Source: an uncultured Prevotellaceae bacterium
Lineage (GTDB): Bacteria > Bacteroidota > Bacteroidia > Bacteroidales > Bacteroidaceae
Direction: 5' to 3'
DNA: 64,000 nt
Assembly: GCA_900318775.1 (NCBI GenBank)
Contig: ONLY01000006.1
Coordinates: 1-64,000, forward strand
Below the pieces are notes generated by a model. That model was not told where the DNA came from. It made no database searches and saw nothing but the letters and a program-made list of their open reading frames with translations. The position numbers were made by a program, and so were the translations under genes. Shown in pieces: positions 33,639 through 42,857 of this stretch (within the stretch, counting starts at the first letter, position 1; every line of letters starts with the position of its first letter).

Positions 33639-36596
33639 TTACCAGCCGCCCCACTCGCCAAAGCCTCCGCCCCAGCTCTCGTGGTGCTGCTTGTCGGTGC
33701 CCATTGCGTTCTTGCCTCCCAGGATGTTGAATCGGTAGATGGCGCGGAGCATGCCGTACTGGTAGATAGCATTGTGGCGTGAGTCTGTGCGCATGAGGGC
33801 TGAGATGTCTCTGCTGATATTAGTCTGCTGTCCCAGGATGTCGTTGACCTCAAGCATGATGGTGAGGGCACGTCCTTTGAGAAACGAGTGCGACACCTGT
33901 GCGTTCCACAGCAGTTCGTTGGTGTTCATTTCCTTTGCGGAATAGCCCCTTCGACTGCTCATGCCAATGTCGGTGTTCAGGGATGTTCCCCAAGGGGTGG
34001 TCCATTCCAGTTCTGCGCCGTAGGAGAAGTCGTAGGTCTTGATGTTTCCCATCTCGTTCATGTTGTTCTTGGAGCGCACGTGGTTGAGTCGTCCGTTGAT
34101 TGAGGCGCTGAACTTCTCTGTGCGGTAGGAGAATTCGAGTCCTGTGTCGAGGTCGATGCTGCGGGTGATGGATTTGGTGCCTGCTGCATCGTCGTCGCCC
34201 GTTGCGTTGGTGTAGAAGCCCACATGGCGTGAGTAGTCGCCTCCCAAGTCGATGTCCAGATTGAAGGCCTTGTCCTTGCCCAGTCCCGTGTTGAACCCAA
34301 TTCCGCCTCCGCTGTTCCAGTTGCCGTTGATGTTCATCGGCATGGTGGTGCGCACACCGGTCTGGTTGTCGTAGGTGGTTTTGTTGTCGATGCTGTTGCG
34401 TGTGGCATTGAGCCAGAACCAGGAGTAGATGCCCCGTTGCTGTTCAGCGTTGTAGGTGTTGAAGTTGGCAAATACGTTGTGTGAGAATGAGGGCTTCAGC
34501 TCAGGATTGCCCTTGGTGATGACAAGCGGGTTGGAGTCGTCCTTGATGTCGAGCAGGTTGGTCATGCTGGGCTGTCGGGGGCGTCCGTTGTAGCGCACGT
34601 AAAGGTTGGTCTGCTTGTCGAAGTTCCAGCGCAGGTTGACGCGTGGCGCGATGTTGAACACGTTGCGTGTGATTTCTGGGTATGTGTGGCCCATGTACTG
34701 ATAGTTGAGGGTGGTGCGCTGCGGGATGAAGTCGAGTCCCATGCTGAAGTTGTAAGCCTGTCGCACCTTGCGGAAGCTGAGGTTGATGGTCTGGGTGTAG
34801 TTGCGGTACTCTGAGAATTGGCTGAGGCGCTTGGCGGTGGGGTCAGTTCCGTCCAGCACAAATTTCATCTCGTCCATGAATTGCAGCACCGCGTGGATGT
34901 TATACCGGTTGTTGGCCATGCTTTGCGCAAGGGTCTGGTAGGCGTCCGACTCGTAGATGTAGGCACGGCGGTCGTTCTTGCTGTAGCTGTAGTCGTACGT
35001 GTAGCTGAGCTGCAGGTAGGTGCGGTTGGCCACAGGCTCGCTATAGGTGAACTGTCCTTGTATGCCGTAGTTCTTGGTGGGCGTGTCGTAGTAGCGGTTG
35101 TTCCGCTGGTCTGTGCCCTGGGTGTTGTAGGTGATTTGAGCGGCAGAGAGTTGCTTGCTCTTGCCGTCGCTGTAGTTTCCGCTTACGCGCAGGGTGAGGT
35201 TGCGGCCATTGCTGCTCAGTCTGCGGTTGGCCTGCAGCTCTCCGTTCATGCTGGTGTTGGTGTTTTCGTTCATGTTGCGGCTATTGTTGGTGTTGACCAC
35301 GATGTCCACCAAGCGGTAGAGGATGGTGTCGTTGGGGTCTTCACGATAGGAGCCCGATGAGGCGTGTCCCCTTCCTCGGTTGTGTGAATAGGTGAAGTTG
35401 GGGCGGAAGATGATGTTCGTCATGGTGTCGGGCTTCCATTCGAGACGGAAGTTGCCCGTAACACGCTGGTTGGAGGTGAAGTTCTTGCTACGGTCTTCGT
35501 TGAACTTGGCCAGCGTGGCGTTGAAGTATTCTGTGGAGGAGGCGTTCTCGTTGTCGCTGCCGTCATAGCGGTAGCGCACGCTGCCACCTGTCTCCAGCTT
35601 GGGCTTGGCTGTGGCGAAGTTGCCTCCTGCTTCCTTGCTACTGCGCAGTCCTTGGTTGCCCCAGCCCCAGCGTCCGCCTCCACCTCCGAAGCCCATGTCG
35701 GCTACGTTGTTGGCGCTTCCCAGCAGGGTGGCCTGAAAGTCTTCCTTGAAGTGGTTCACGTTGAAGCGCTCAGCATATCGGTTCTTGGTGCCGGCTCCCA
35801 GGTTCACATTGCCGTACCAGCCGTTCTTCATGCCTTTCTTTACGGTCAGGTCCAGCACCGTCTCTTCTTCGCCATCGTCGATGCCGGTCACGCGGGCCAG
35901 GTCGCTCTTCCGCTCATAGGTCTTCAGTTGGTCTATCATCTCGGTGGGGATGTTCTTCATCGCCACTTCCTTGTCGTTGAGGAAGAACTCCTTGCCATCG
36001 ACCAGAATCTTGCTGACCTTCTTGCCGTTGATGGTGATGTTGCCGTCCTTGTCCACCTTAGCGCCAGGCAACTGCTTGACCAGCGCCTCGAGGGTGGACC
36101 CTTCGGGCACACGGTAAGCGGCGGTGTTGTACACCAGCGAGTCGCCCGATACAGCCACTTTGGCCACATGGGCCGTCACCTCTGCCGACTTCAGCAGGAT
36201 GGCATCTGCCGACATGGTGATGTAGCCAAGTTGCACATCGCCTTTCCTCTGCGTGTTCAGGTTGACATCGACGTTTTTCGTGGTGAAGCCCACGAATGAT
36301 ATCTTCAGCGTATATTCTCCCTTCTGCACATCCTTGAAGGTGAACTCGCCCATGGAGCCTGTTGTCTTGCCCTCCACGAAAGTGCTGTCGGGAAGGGACA
36401 ACAGCTGTATGGTGGCTGCCACGACGGCCTCGCCCGTTTCCTTCTCAATCACACTGCCACTGATGTTGAACGAGTTCCGTTCTGCGGTTTCAGGGGTCTC
36501 TTCGGTCTCCACAATTGCCGGAGCCAGTTGCTTCTGCCCATACATGCTGGCGGCTGCCAGCAGGGCTCCAATCATCCACGTAAATAGTCTTTTCAT
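33639..36596 (-). CDS. TonB-dependent-receptor-type outer membrane beta-barrel protein
   Basis: 985-aa outer membrane protein. Signal peptide MKRLFTWMIGALLAAASMYG; CarboxypepD_reg-like domain at about residues 43-115 (ISGSVIEKETGEAVVAATIQ); a plug-like domain (YRVPEGSTLEALVKQLPGAK ... ILVDGKEFFLNDKEVAMKNI); then a large barrel of the OMP_b-brl_3 type to the aromatic C-terminus WGGW. No SusD gene accompanies it, so it is not a standard polysaccharide utilisation pair; it probably imports or binds a small ligand. The LytS/LytTR genes lie just downstream on the same strand. Confidence 0.85.
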   Translation of the reverse strand: MKRLFTWMIGALLAAASMYGQKQLAPAIVETEETPETAERNSFNISGSVIEKETGEAVVAATIQLLSLPDSTFVEGKTTGSMGEFTFKDVQKGEYTLKISFVGFTTKNVDVNLNTQRKGDVQLGYITMSADAILLKSAEVTAHVAKVAVSGDSLVYNTAAYRVPEGSTLEALVKQLPGAKVDKDGNITINGKKVSKILVDGKEFFLNDKEVAMKNIPTEMIDQLKTYERKSDLARVTGIDDGEEETVLDLTVKKGMKNGWYGNVNLGAGTKNRYAERFNVNHFKEDFQATLLGSANNVADMGFGGGGGRWGWGNQGLRSSKEAGGNFATAKPKLETGGSVRYRYDGSDNENASSTEYFNATLAKFNEDRSKNFTSNQRVTGNFRLEWKPDTMTNIIFRPNFTYSHNRGRGHASSGSYREDPNDTILYRLVDIVVNTNNSRNMNENTNTSMNGELQANRRLSSNGRNLTLRVSGNYSDGKSKQLSAAQITYNTQGTDQRNNRYYDTPTKNYGIQGQFTYSEPVANRTYLQLSYTYDYSYSKNDRRAYIYESDAYQTLAQSMANNRYNIHAVLQFMDEMKFVLDGTDPTAKRLSQFSEYRNYTQTINLSFRKVRQAYNFSMGLDFIPQRTTLNYQYMGHTYPEITRNVFNIAPRVNLRWNFDKQTNLYVRYNGRPRQPSMTNLLDIKDDSNPLVITKGNPELKPSFSHNVFANFNTYNAEQQRGIYSWFWLNATRNSIDNKTTYDNQTGVRTTMPMNINGNWNSGGGIGFNTGLGKDKAFNLDIDLGGDYSRHVGFYTNATGDDDAAGTKSITRSIDLDTGLEFSYRTEKFSASINGRLNHVRSKNNMNEMGNIKTYDFSYGAELEWTTPWGTSLNTDIGMSSRRGYSAKEMNTNELLWNAQVSHSFLKGRALTIMLEVNDILGQQTNISRDISALMRTDSRHNAIYQYGMLRAIYRFNILGGKNAMGTDKQHHESWGGGFGEWGGW

Positions 36597-36877
36597 TGAG
36601 TTTATGTTGTTGGTTCCCTCCCAACCTTCCTCAAGAGGGGAAGGCGTGGCGAGGGGAGAATAGTAAGGATGGGGGAGTGAAAGGGAAGTGGACTATCAAA
36701 TGAATGGGGAAGTTAAAATGACGATACCTTTTACATTGTCGATGAGTACGCTTACTGCATCTTTGACATTTTTCACCTCCGTATGAATCATTCGTGATGA
36801 CCAAAGCTACCATTTCCATTTCTCATTTCACTTCTTCTTTCATCCCCCTTTTCCTGTAGTTAATTTGCTTTCGAGTG

Positions 36878-36885
36878 CAAAGTTA
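36878..36885 (-). promoter_or_regulatory. -7 box upstream of the barrel gene
   Basis: Minus-strand TAACTTTG followed by GCACTC. It would give a leader of about 270 bases before the ATG at 36596. Within that leader, 36612-36690 contains purine- and pyrimidine-rich runs (TCCCTCCCAACCTTCCTC) loosely like family I repeats. Nothing else is recognised in 36597-37028. Confidence 0.5.
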
Positions 36886-37028
36886 TATGATACGCGCGTG
36901 GGCAGATGAGGAAAAGTCGGTGAAACGGGAAAAATGCGGGATGAAACGGAGTGTTCGCTTCCTCGCTGGCAGCGTCGACCTTTGCCCGTCAGTGGAGTGC
37001 TCGCTTGCCCACTCGGGCAGTTGTTCAT

Positions 37029-37133
37029 AAGTTTGGAATTATTTTTTCTAAGTTTAGAATTATTTTTTCTAAGTTTAGAAAAATATTTTGCAAGTTTAGA
37101 AAAATTATTCGTAAGTTAAGAATAAGTGTACAG
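37029..37133. repeat. 21-bp iteron array (5 copies) upstream of the GH95 promoter
   Basis: Five head-to-tail units of exactly 21 bases start at 37029, 37050, 37071, 37092 and 37113, each opening AAGTTTAGAA (first AAGTTTGGAA, last AAGTTAAGAA) and then T/A-rich. Neighbouring units create TTCTAAGTTTAGAA, an imperfect palindrome. The array ends five bases before the -33 box. The spacing of two DNA turns puts every unit on the same face of the helix, as expected for an activator or repressor array. Confidence 0.88.
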
Positions 37134-37137
37134 ATTG

Positions 37138-37169
37138 TTTGGAGGTGTGTGGGGAATGGCATAACTTTG
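37138..37169 (+). promoter_or_regulatory. Promoter of the GH95-DUF3237-C10 operon
   Basis: TTTG at 37138-37141, 20 bases, TAACTTTG at 37162-37169: a perfect Bacteroidetes promoter. Transcription should begin near 37176, about 11 bases before the ATG at 37187, which also excludes the in-frame ATG at 37139. Confidence 0.85.
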
Positions 37170-37186
37170 TGGGAAAATATAGTGTT

Positions 37187-39667
37187 ATGGAATACTTTGT
37201 GAAAAAGAATCTATGGCTAGCTTTGTGCCTGTTACCGATAGGGATGATGACGGCGCAGACGCTGCGCTATAACCGTCCTGCTGCCTACTTTGAGGAGGCG
37301 TTGCCCATTGGCAACGGAACGATGGGCGGCATGGTGTATGGCGGTGCGGAGTGTGACCGCATTTCGCTGAACGACATCACCCTTTGGACGGGTGAGCCCT
37401 GCAACATGAAGGTCTATTCGCCTGATGCGCACAAGACAATTCCTGCCATCCGCGAGGCGCTCCGCAAGGGCGACTATCGCGAGGCAGACCGTTTGCAGCG
37501 CGAGGTGCAGGGACATTTCTCACAGAACTATCAGCCACTGGGACAACTCACCATCGAGCAGCTGGACACTACCGAGGCAGTAAGCCAGTACCGCAGGTGG
37601 CTCGACATCGGGAACGCAACGGCGCACACGGTGTATCATCGTGGCCAGTATCAGTATGCCACCGAGTATTTCGTCTCGCATCCCGATTCGGGACTTGTTA
37701 TCCGGCTGACGACCGACAACCCGCGCGGCATCCATGTGCGATTGTCGATGGACTGCCAGTTGCGCCATGTGAAGTCAGCCTCAGAGGGAGGTGTGATGGT
37801 GGTGGATGGCTATGCAGGCTATGCGTCGCTGCCCAGCTATTACGACGCCAAGGAGAAGTTTGCCTACGACCCGAACCGCGGCATCCATTTCCGCACGAAG
37901 ATGCAAGTGGCTGCCACGAACATGAGGAAGGAGGGCAACTGTGTGGTGGTGGACGGAAGTCGTGAGGTGACACTCTATGTGGTGAACGCCACTTCGTTCA
38001 ATGGCTACGATAAGGACCCCATGCGGGAGGGACGGCATTACAAGCAACTGGCTGATGCACGTCTGCGCCGTCTTGTGGCGGTGCCTTATCAGCAGCTGCT
38101 GAACCGACACATGAATGACTATAAGGCTATCTATGACCGTGTGAAGCTGACGCTGGGAACGGCACAGGAGGATGAACGTCCGACGGACGAGGTGCTGAAA
38201 GAATATGTGGACGAAGGTGTGTTCAACCCTGCTCTGGAGGCACTCTACTTCCAGTATGGACGGTATCTGCTCATCTCCTGCTCGCGCACTCCGAATGTGC
38301 CTGCCAACCTGCAGGGCTTGTGGAACGAGAGCATCCTGCCACCGTGGTCGTGCAACTACACGAGCAACATCAACTTAGAGGAGAACTACTGGGCGGCAGA
38401 GACGGCGAATCTCCCAGAGATGCACCAGTCGCTGTTTACCTACATGAAGGAACTGCAAGGTTCTGGCGAACTGACGGCCAAGGCGTATTACGGTGTGGAC
38501 AGAGGTTGGTGTCTGGCCCACAATACCGACATCTGGGCCATGACTTGTCCGGTGGGATTGCATACGGGCGACCCCATGTGGGCCAACTGGAACATGGGCG
38601 GCGCATGGGTGAGCACCCACATTTGGGAACACTACACGTTCTCGCTCGACAAGGATTTCCTGAAAGAATATTACCCCGTGCTGAAGGGAGCGGCTGAGTT
38701 CTGTCTCGGTTGGCTCGTGAATGCGGATGACTTGCAGCCTGCCACCTATGGAAATGCTTCAGCTGGCCAACTGATAACGGCTCCCTCGACCTCGCCCGAG
38801 AATGTGTTCGTGACGGACAAAGGCTATCATGGACGCACGTGTTATGGCGGATTTGCCGACCTGGCCATGATTCGTGAATGTCTGACGGATGCCCGGAATG
38901 CCGCTCTCGTCTTGCAGGAAGACCCTGAGTTTGTGGCGGAGGCTGAAGAGGCCCTTGCACGGCTACAACCTTATAAGATAGGAAAGAAGGGCAATCTGCA
39001 AGAGTGGTTCTACGACTGGGAGGATGAGGACCCGCACCACCGGCACCAGAGCCATCTCTTCGGCATCTATCCCGGACACAACATCGATGACGGCGTGAAT
39101 ACGAAGGAGGCCATTCACCATGCTGCCTCGAAGACGCTTGAACTGAAAGGTGATAAGACGACGGGATGGAGCACGGGTTGGCGCGTGAACCTCTATGCCC
39201 GGCTGCATGATGCCAAGAACGCATATCATATCTACCGCAAGCTGCTGTCGTACGTGAGCCCTGACGGATACAAGGGAAAGGATGCGCGGCGTGGCGGCGG
39301 CACGTACCCGAACCTGCTGGATGCGCACTCTCCCTTCCAAATTGACGGCAACTTTGGCGGCTGCGCTGGCGTGGTGGAGATGTTGATGCAGAGTGAATTT
39401 GTGCTGGACAAGAAGGGAACTGCCGCTGTGGAGGTGGAACTGTTGCCAGCCCTGCCTGACAACTGGAAGGAGGGCGCTGTCAGCGGTATCCGTGCCCGTG
39501 GTGGCATTACCGTGGACATGACATGGCAAGGCGGGCGTGTCACCGCGCTTACCTTGACAGCTCAAAAGGCGTGCCGGGTACAACTGCTGATGAACGGAGT
39601 GAAGAAGAGCGTCAAGCTAAAGAAGGGAACGAATGAGATGATACAACCTAATCAAAAACCGATATGA
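37187..39667 (+). CDS. GH95 alpha-L-fucosidase/galactosidase
   Basis: 826-aa secreted glycosidase. Signal peptide NLWLALCLLPIGMMTAQ; N-terminal beta domain starting LRYNRPAAYFEEALPIGNG, the normal GH95 opening. The catalytic residues of the family are all present: N394-I-N396 in YTSNINLEENYW, general acid E538 in STSPENVF, and D675 in LYARLHDAKNAY. The enzyme inverts at alpha-1,2-fucosyl (or alpha-L-galactosyl) ends, as on host mucins or plant xyloglucan. It begins a tight operon: the DUF3237 gene overlaps its stop by ATGA. Confidence 0.92.
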   Translation: MEYFVKKNLWLALCLLPIGMMTAQTLRYNRPAAYFEEALPIGNGTMGGMVYGGAECDRISLNDITLWTGEPCNMKVYSPDAHKTIPAIREALRKGDYREADRLQREVQGHFSQNYQPLGQLTIEQLDTTEAVSQYRRWLDIGNATAHTVYHRGQYQYATEYFVSHPDSGLVIRLTTDNPRGIHVRLSMDCQLRHVKSASEGGVMVVDGYAGYASLPSYYDAKEKFAYDPNRGIHFRTKMQVAATNMRKEGNCVVVDGSREVTLYVVNATSFNGYDKDPMREGRHYKQLADARLRRLVAVPYQQLLNRHMNDYKAIYDRVKLTLGTAQEDERPTDEVLKEYVDEGVFNPALEALYFQYGRYLLISCSRTPNVPANLQGLWNESILPPWSCNYTSNINLEENYWAAETANLPEMHQSLFTYMKELQGSGELTAKAYYGVDRGWCLAHNTDIWAMTCPVGLHTGDPMWANWNMGGAWVSTHIWEHYTFSLDKDFLKEYYPVLKGAAEFCLGWLVNADDLQPATYGNASAGQLITAPSTSPENVFVTDKGYHGRTCYGGFADLAMIRECLTDARNAALVLQEDPEFVAEAEEALARLQPYKIGKKGNLQEWFYDWEDEDPHHRHQSHLFGIYPGHNIDDGVNTKEAIHHAASKTLELKGDKTTGWSTGWRVNLYARLHDAKNAYHIYRKLLSYVSPDGYKGKDARRGGGTYPNLLDAHSPFQIDGNFGGCAGVVEMLMQSEFVLDKKGTAAVEVELLPALPDNWKEGAVSGIRARGGITVDMTWQGGRVTALTLTAQKACRVQLLMNGVKKSVKLKKGTNEMIQPNQKPI

Positions 39668-40176
39668 AAAAGCAACTATTGTTGACTGTGATTCTGGCAG
39701 TCGTTGCATTGGGCGTTCGTGCACAGGCGTATCCTCCGAAGAACGCACCTGAACTGGAATTTGCCATGCAGCTGAAAGTGACTCTTGGCGAGACATTTGG
39801 CATCGACAACACGCAGCATGGACGGCGCACGGTGATTCCCATTACTGGAGGCACCTTTGAGGGGCCTGGGCTGAAGGGCACCATTATCAATGGGGGGGCC
39901 GACTATCAGTTGAACGCTGAGAACCGTACGGAACTGGAGGCCATCTACTGCATCAAGACAGACGATGGCGTGTACATCCATGTGCGCAACCGTGGCATCA
40001 TCGCAAACGGAAAGGATGCAGAGGGCAGACCTTCGTTCTACTTCCGTGCTGCTCCTCAGTTTGAAGCTCCTGCCGACAGCCCTTACGGATGGCTGAACAA
40101 CTCGCTCTTTGTCTGCGCACCAGAGTTCTCGCAAGGCTTCCAAGGCATTGTGCTGAACGTGTGGAGGGTGAAGTGA
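39664..40176 (+). CDS. DUF3237 protein, secreted
   Basis: 170-aa protein with a signal peptide (LLLTVILAVVALGVRAQA) followed by one DUF3237 domain: ELEFAMQLKVTLGET, a GxRRTVIPITGGTFEGPGLKG-like stretch, ADYQLNAENRTELEA, and the ending SPYGWLNNSLFVC. Known members form small beta barrels of unknown function. It is coupled to the GH95 gene (ATGA) and 2 bases before the protease gene. A G7 run at 39892-39898 could be a slippage site. Confidence 0.85.
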   Translation: MKKQLLLTVILAVVALGVRAQAYPPKNAPELEFAMQLKVTLGETFGIDNTQHGRRTVIPITGGTFEGPGLKGTIINGGADYQLNAENRTELEAIYCIKTDDGVYIHVRNRGIIANGKDAEGRPSFYFRAAPQFEAPADSPYGWLNNSLFVCAPEFSQGFQGIVLNVWRVK

Positions 40177-40178
40177 AC

Positions 40179-41573
40179 ATGAACAAATGGTTTTCCTGCC
40201 TGAAGGCAATCACCCTATGGGTGCTGTTGCTGATGCCGCTTACAGCGTGGTGTCAGAGAGGCTATGTGTTCAGCGAGAACATCAAGCCACTCATCAAGAC
40301 CCAATGGGGGCAGGGCTTCCCATACAATATCTTGTGCCCGAAGTCGGAGAAGGATGGGCAAACCGTCTATCAACTGGCAGGATGTGGCGCATTGGCGATG
40401 GCGCAAATGGTGAACTATCACCGTTATCCCGCCATGAGCCCGGATGGAGTGTATGCCTATGATTGGGAGCAGATGTATTGGACTTACCTGCCAGGCATTT
40501 CGAAGGAACGTGTGGTGGGTGTGGCGAAACTGATTAGCGATTGTGGTGTGTCCTCCTTCACGCAGTACTCCGAAGTTTCAAGCAGCACAAATCTCTCCAC
40601 GATGATGGGTGCCATGAAGCGCCTTTTCCGTTATAGTGACGAAATGAGCATCTATCAGCGTGCCGACTTTGCCACGCCAGAACGTGACAGCCTGTTCCGT
40701 CTGCTGATTTTCACGGAACTGAAAGCTGGTCGCCCTGTCTTCTACCGTGGCTACAACGAGACCAAGAAAGAGGGACACCTGTTCCTCATTGATGGATGCA
40801 AAGGGAGCAAGGTGCATGTGAACATGGGTTGGGCAGGAGAAGGTGATGGCTATTATGATTTGGATGATTTGAAAGGCTATAGCACCAAACAATGGATGCT
40901 GATGGATGTGGCAGATTCCACCTATCATCCGGATTATACCGACATCCGACTGGATGAGGCGGGCACATTGGGAGCCGTGCTGACACCAGCCCAGCAGTTG
41001 CGGACACGTCACTTGAAACTTGCTGGCCACATGAATGGCGATGACTTTGCCGTGCTGAGAAAGATGCTCAAGACGGGTTTGCTCCGCACCATCGATATGG
41101 AAGATGTGGAGCTGAAAACATTGCCAGATTCTGCTTTCTTCGAATGTACCTATCTGTCACACCTGAAAGCGCCCAAGACGCTGAAGCACACGGGGCATGT
41201 GACTTTCTACCGATGCCGTAATCTGAATAGGGCTATTTTCGCAGAAGGCTTGGAAAGTGTGGGTGGTCAGGCTTTTAGTGGCTGTGTCAATCTGCTGGAA
41301 GTGAAACTTCCATCCACGGTCACCCGAATTTATGGCAATGCCTTCACCTCTTGTGAAGCCCTGCTCAATGTGGTGCTGCCTGATCGGGTGGAATATCTGG
41401 GCAACTATGCCTTTTCGTGGTGCAAACACCTCAATTCGCTGCATCTTCCCAAGGGCATGAAAAGCATGGGTAAGGAAATCACGAAAGAGTGTCCTCGCCT
41501 GAAACGCCTTACCCTCGACAGCGGCAATCCCTATTATCGTGTGGTGGATGGTGAGATTCAAAAGATTCAATAA
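40179..41573 (+). CDS. C10-family cysteine protease with C-terminal LRR domain
   Basis: 464-aa secreted protein. After the signal peptide (AITLWVLLLMPLTAWC) comes a streptopain/interpain-type C10 domain with catalytic C69 (LAGCGALAMAQMVNYHRYP) and H200 (KEGHLFLIDG), then NMGWAGEGDGYY for the oxyanion/Trp region. From about residue 300 four LRR_5 repeats follow (HVTFYRCRNLNRAIF, VTRIYGNAFTSC). The long inhibitory propeptide usual for C10 enzymes is missing: only about 40 residues separate the signal from C69. Start at ATG 40179. It may process proteins or glycoproteins together with the fucosidase of the same operon. Confidence 0.85.
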   Translation: MNKWFSCLKAITLWVLLLMPLTAWCQRGYVFSENIKPLIKTQWGQGFPYNILCPKSEKDGQTVYQLAGCGALAMAQMVNYHRYPAMSPDGVYAYDWEQMYWTYLPGISKERVVGVAKLISDCGVSSFTQYSEVSSSTNLSTMMGAMKRLFRYSDEMSIYQRADFATPERDSLFRLLIFTELKAGRPVFYRGYNETKKEGHLFLIDGCKGSKVHVNMGWAGEGDGYYDLDDLKGYSTKQWMLMDVADSTYHPDYTDIRLDEAGTLGAVLTPAQQLRTRHLKLAGHMNGDDFAVLRKMLKTGLLRTIDMEDVELKTLPDSAFFECTYLSHLKAPKTLKHTGHVTFYRCRNLNRAIFAEGLESVGGQAFSGCVNLLEVKLPSTVTRIYGNAFTSCEALLNVVLPDRVEYLGNYAFSWCKHLNSLHLPKGMKSMGKEITKECPRLKRLTLDSGNPYYRVVDGEIQKIQ

Positions 41574-41574
41574 G

Positions 41575-41619
41575 AAAAGTCCCCTTGGCCGCATTCCGAA
41601 CGGCTAAGGGGACTTTCTT
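41575..41619. terminator. Bidirectional terminator between protease gene and argD
   Basis: AAAGTCCCCTT pairs with AAGGGGACTTT, extended by GCCG/CGGC, with a 9-base loop; A-run on one side and TTTCTT on the other. It begins directly after the protease stop and serves both convergent genes. Confidence 0.9.
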
Positions 41620-41645
41620 GTGTGGTTGAAGTGATGCAGAAGTGC

Positions 41646-42788
41646 TTATTTGAGCACTTTCTTGAATTTCTCAATGAATTGCTTGGCTTCTTCCATTGAC
41701 AGGCAAAGTGGTGGCAAGAGACGAATGACGTTAGTGCCGGAACAGCCTGTAAAACAATGCTCTTCCTTGATGAGGCGTAAGCGTGGACCTTTATAAGGAA
41801 TGTCAAGCTCAATACCAATCATCAAGCCTTCACCGCGCACATCCACCACGTGAGGCAGATTGCCAGCGGCTTGCTCAGCCTTGAGTGTGTTAATGAGATA
41901 CGTGCCGACTTGAGCGGCATTCTCTACGAGGTGTTCTTCTTCCATCACGTCAAGTACAGCAATGGCTCCTGCACAGCCGAGGTGGTTGCCGCCGAACGTG
42001 GTGCCCAACTGGCCATAAACGGGGGTGAACTTAGGCGAGATGAGCACGCCGCCCATCGGGAAACCATTGCAGATGCCTTTGGCTACTGTAATCATGTCGG
42101 GCTTCACGTCGAGGTGCTGGTGGGCGAAGAATTTTCCGCTTCGTCCGTAGCCGCATTGAATCTCGTCGCAGATGAGCACGGTGTTGTGCTGGTCACAGAG
42201 GGTGCGCAACTGCTGCATGAACTCCTGAGTGACCATGCGAATGCCGCCTACGCCCTGGATGCACTCGATGATAACGGCACAGACATCGCCCTTCTCCAAC
42301 TCGGTCTTCCAAGGCTGGATGTCGTTGATGGGCAGGTAAGTGACGTGTCCATTGGCATTGATGGGCGCGATAATCTTAGGATTGTTAGTGGCTTCTACGG
42401 CGAGGGAGGTGCGTCCGTGGAATGCTTTCTCCAGAGAGAGCACACGGGTGCGGCCATTGTAGAACGAAGACAGCTTCAGCGCGTTCTCGTTGGCTTCAGC
42501 ACCTGAGTTGATGAGGAACAGCTGATAGTCCTCATAGCCAGAAGCTTTGCCGAGACGTGCTGCCAACTCTTTCTGTAGCGGATTCTGCACGGAGTTGCTG
42601 TAAAAGCCCAACTTGTTGAGCTGCTTTGTCATGGCCTCGACGTAGTGAGGGTGGCAGTGGCCGATGCTGATGACTGCATGGCCGCCGTAGAGGTCAAGAT
42701 ACTCCTGACCCTTATCGTCCCACACATGGCAACCTTTGCCATGGTCGATGGCGATGTCGAATAGTGGATATACGTCAAATAAGTTCAT
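41646..42788 (-). CDS. argD: ArgD, N-acyl-ornithine aminotransferase
   Basis: 380-aa class III PLP aminotransferase. LYGGHAVISIGHCHPHYVEA, NSGAEANENALKLS for cofactor phosphate, IIECIQGVGG, CDEIQCGYGRSG and the Schiff-base lysine in MITVAKGICNGFPMG are all visible. It converts N-acyl-glutamate semialdehyde to N-acyl-ornithine; in Bacteroidetes the arginine route is known to use N-succinyl rather than N-acetyl intermediates. I take the ATG at 42788 (MNLFDVYPLFDIA). An in-frame start at 42833 lies in a family I repeat whose edge ends five bases before this ATG. Last gene of the arg operon. Confidence 0.93.
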   Translation of the reverse strand: MNLFDVYPLFDIAIDHGKGCHVWDDKGQEYLDLYGGHAVISIGHCHPHYVEAMTKQLNKLGFYSNSVQNPLQKELAARLGKASGYEDYQLFLINSGAEANENALKLSSFYNGRTRVLSLEKAFHGRTSLAVEATNNPKIIAPINANGHVTYLPINDIQPWKTELEKGDVCAVIIECIQGVGGIRMVTQEFMQQLRTLCDQHNTVLICDEIQCGYGRSGKFFAHQHLDVKPDMITVAKGICNGFPMGGVLISPKFTPVYGQLGTTFGGNHLGCAGAIAVLDVMEEEHLVENAAQVGTYLINTLKAEQAAGNLPHVVDVRGEGLMIGIELDIPYKGPRLRLIKEEHCFTGCSGTNVIRLLPPLCLSMEEAKQFIEKFKKVLK

Positions 42789-42792
42789 GATG

Positions 42793-42850
42793 TAGCCCCC
42801 TCCTAACCTCCCCCAAAAGGGGAGGGACGCCATACGGGGTGTTGGGCGTT
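42793..42850 (-). repeat. Family I short element upstream of argD (R1)
   Basis: Short-form element on the argD strand: CCCAACACCCCG at the far end, a CCCCTTTTGGGG-type hairpin in the middle, and TTAGGAGGGGGCT at the near end, four bases before the ATG at 42788. It fills almost all of the 69 bases between argC and argD. AGGAGG is 10 bases from the start codon. Confidence 0.9.
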
Positions 42851-42857
42851 AGGTCTG

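Noticed and set aside
33639-36596. SusC/SusD polysaccharide utilisation locus
   Set aside because: The barrel protein has no SusD partner and the glycosidases are on the other strand with separate promoters.
36612-36690. Further family I copy upstream of the barrel gene
   Set aside because: Only short pyrimidine- and purine-rich runs match; the CCATCCGGATGG core and terminal repeats are missing.
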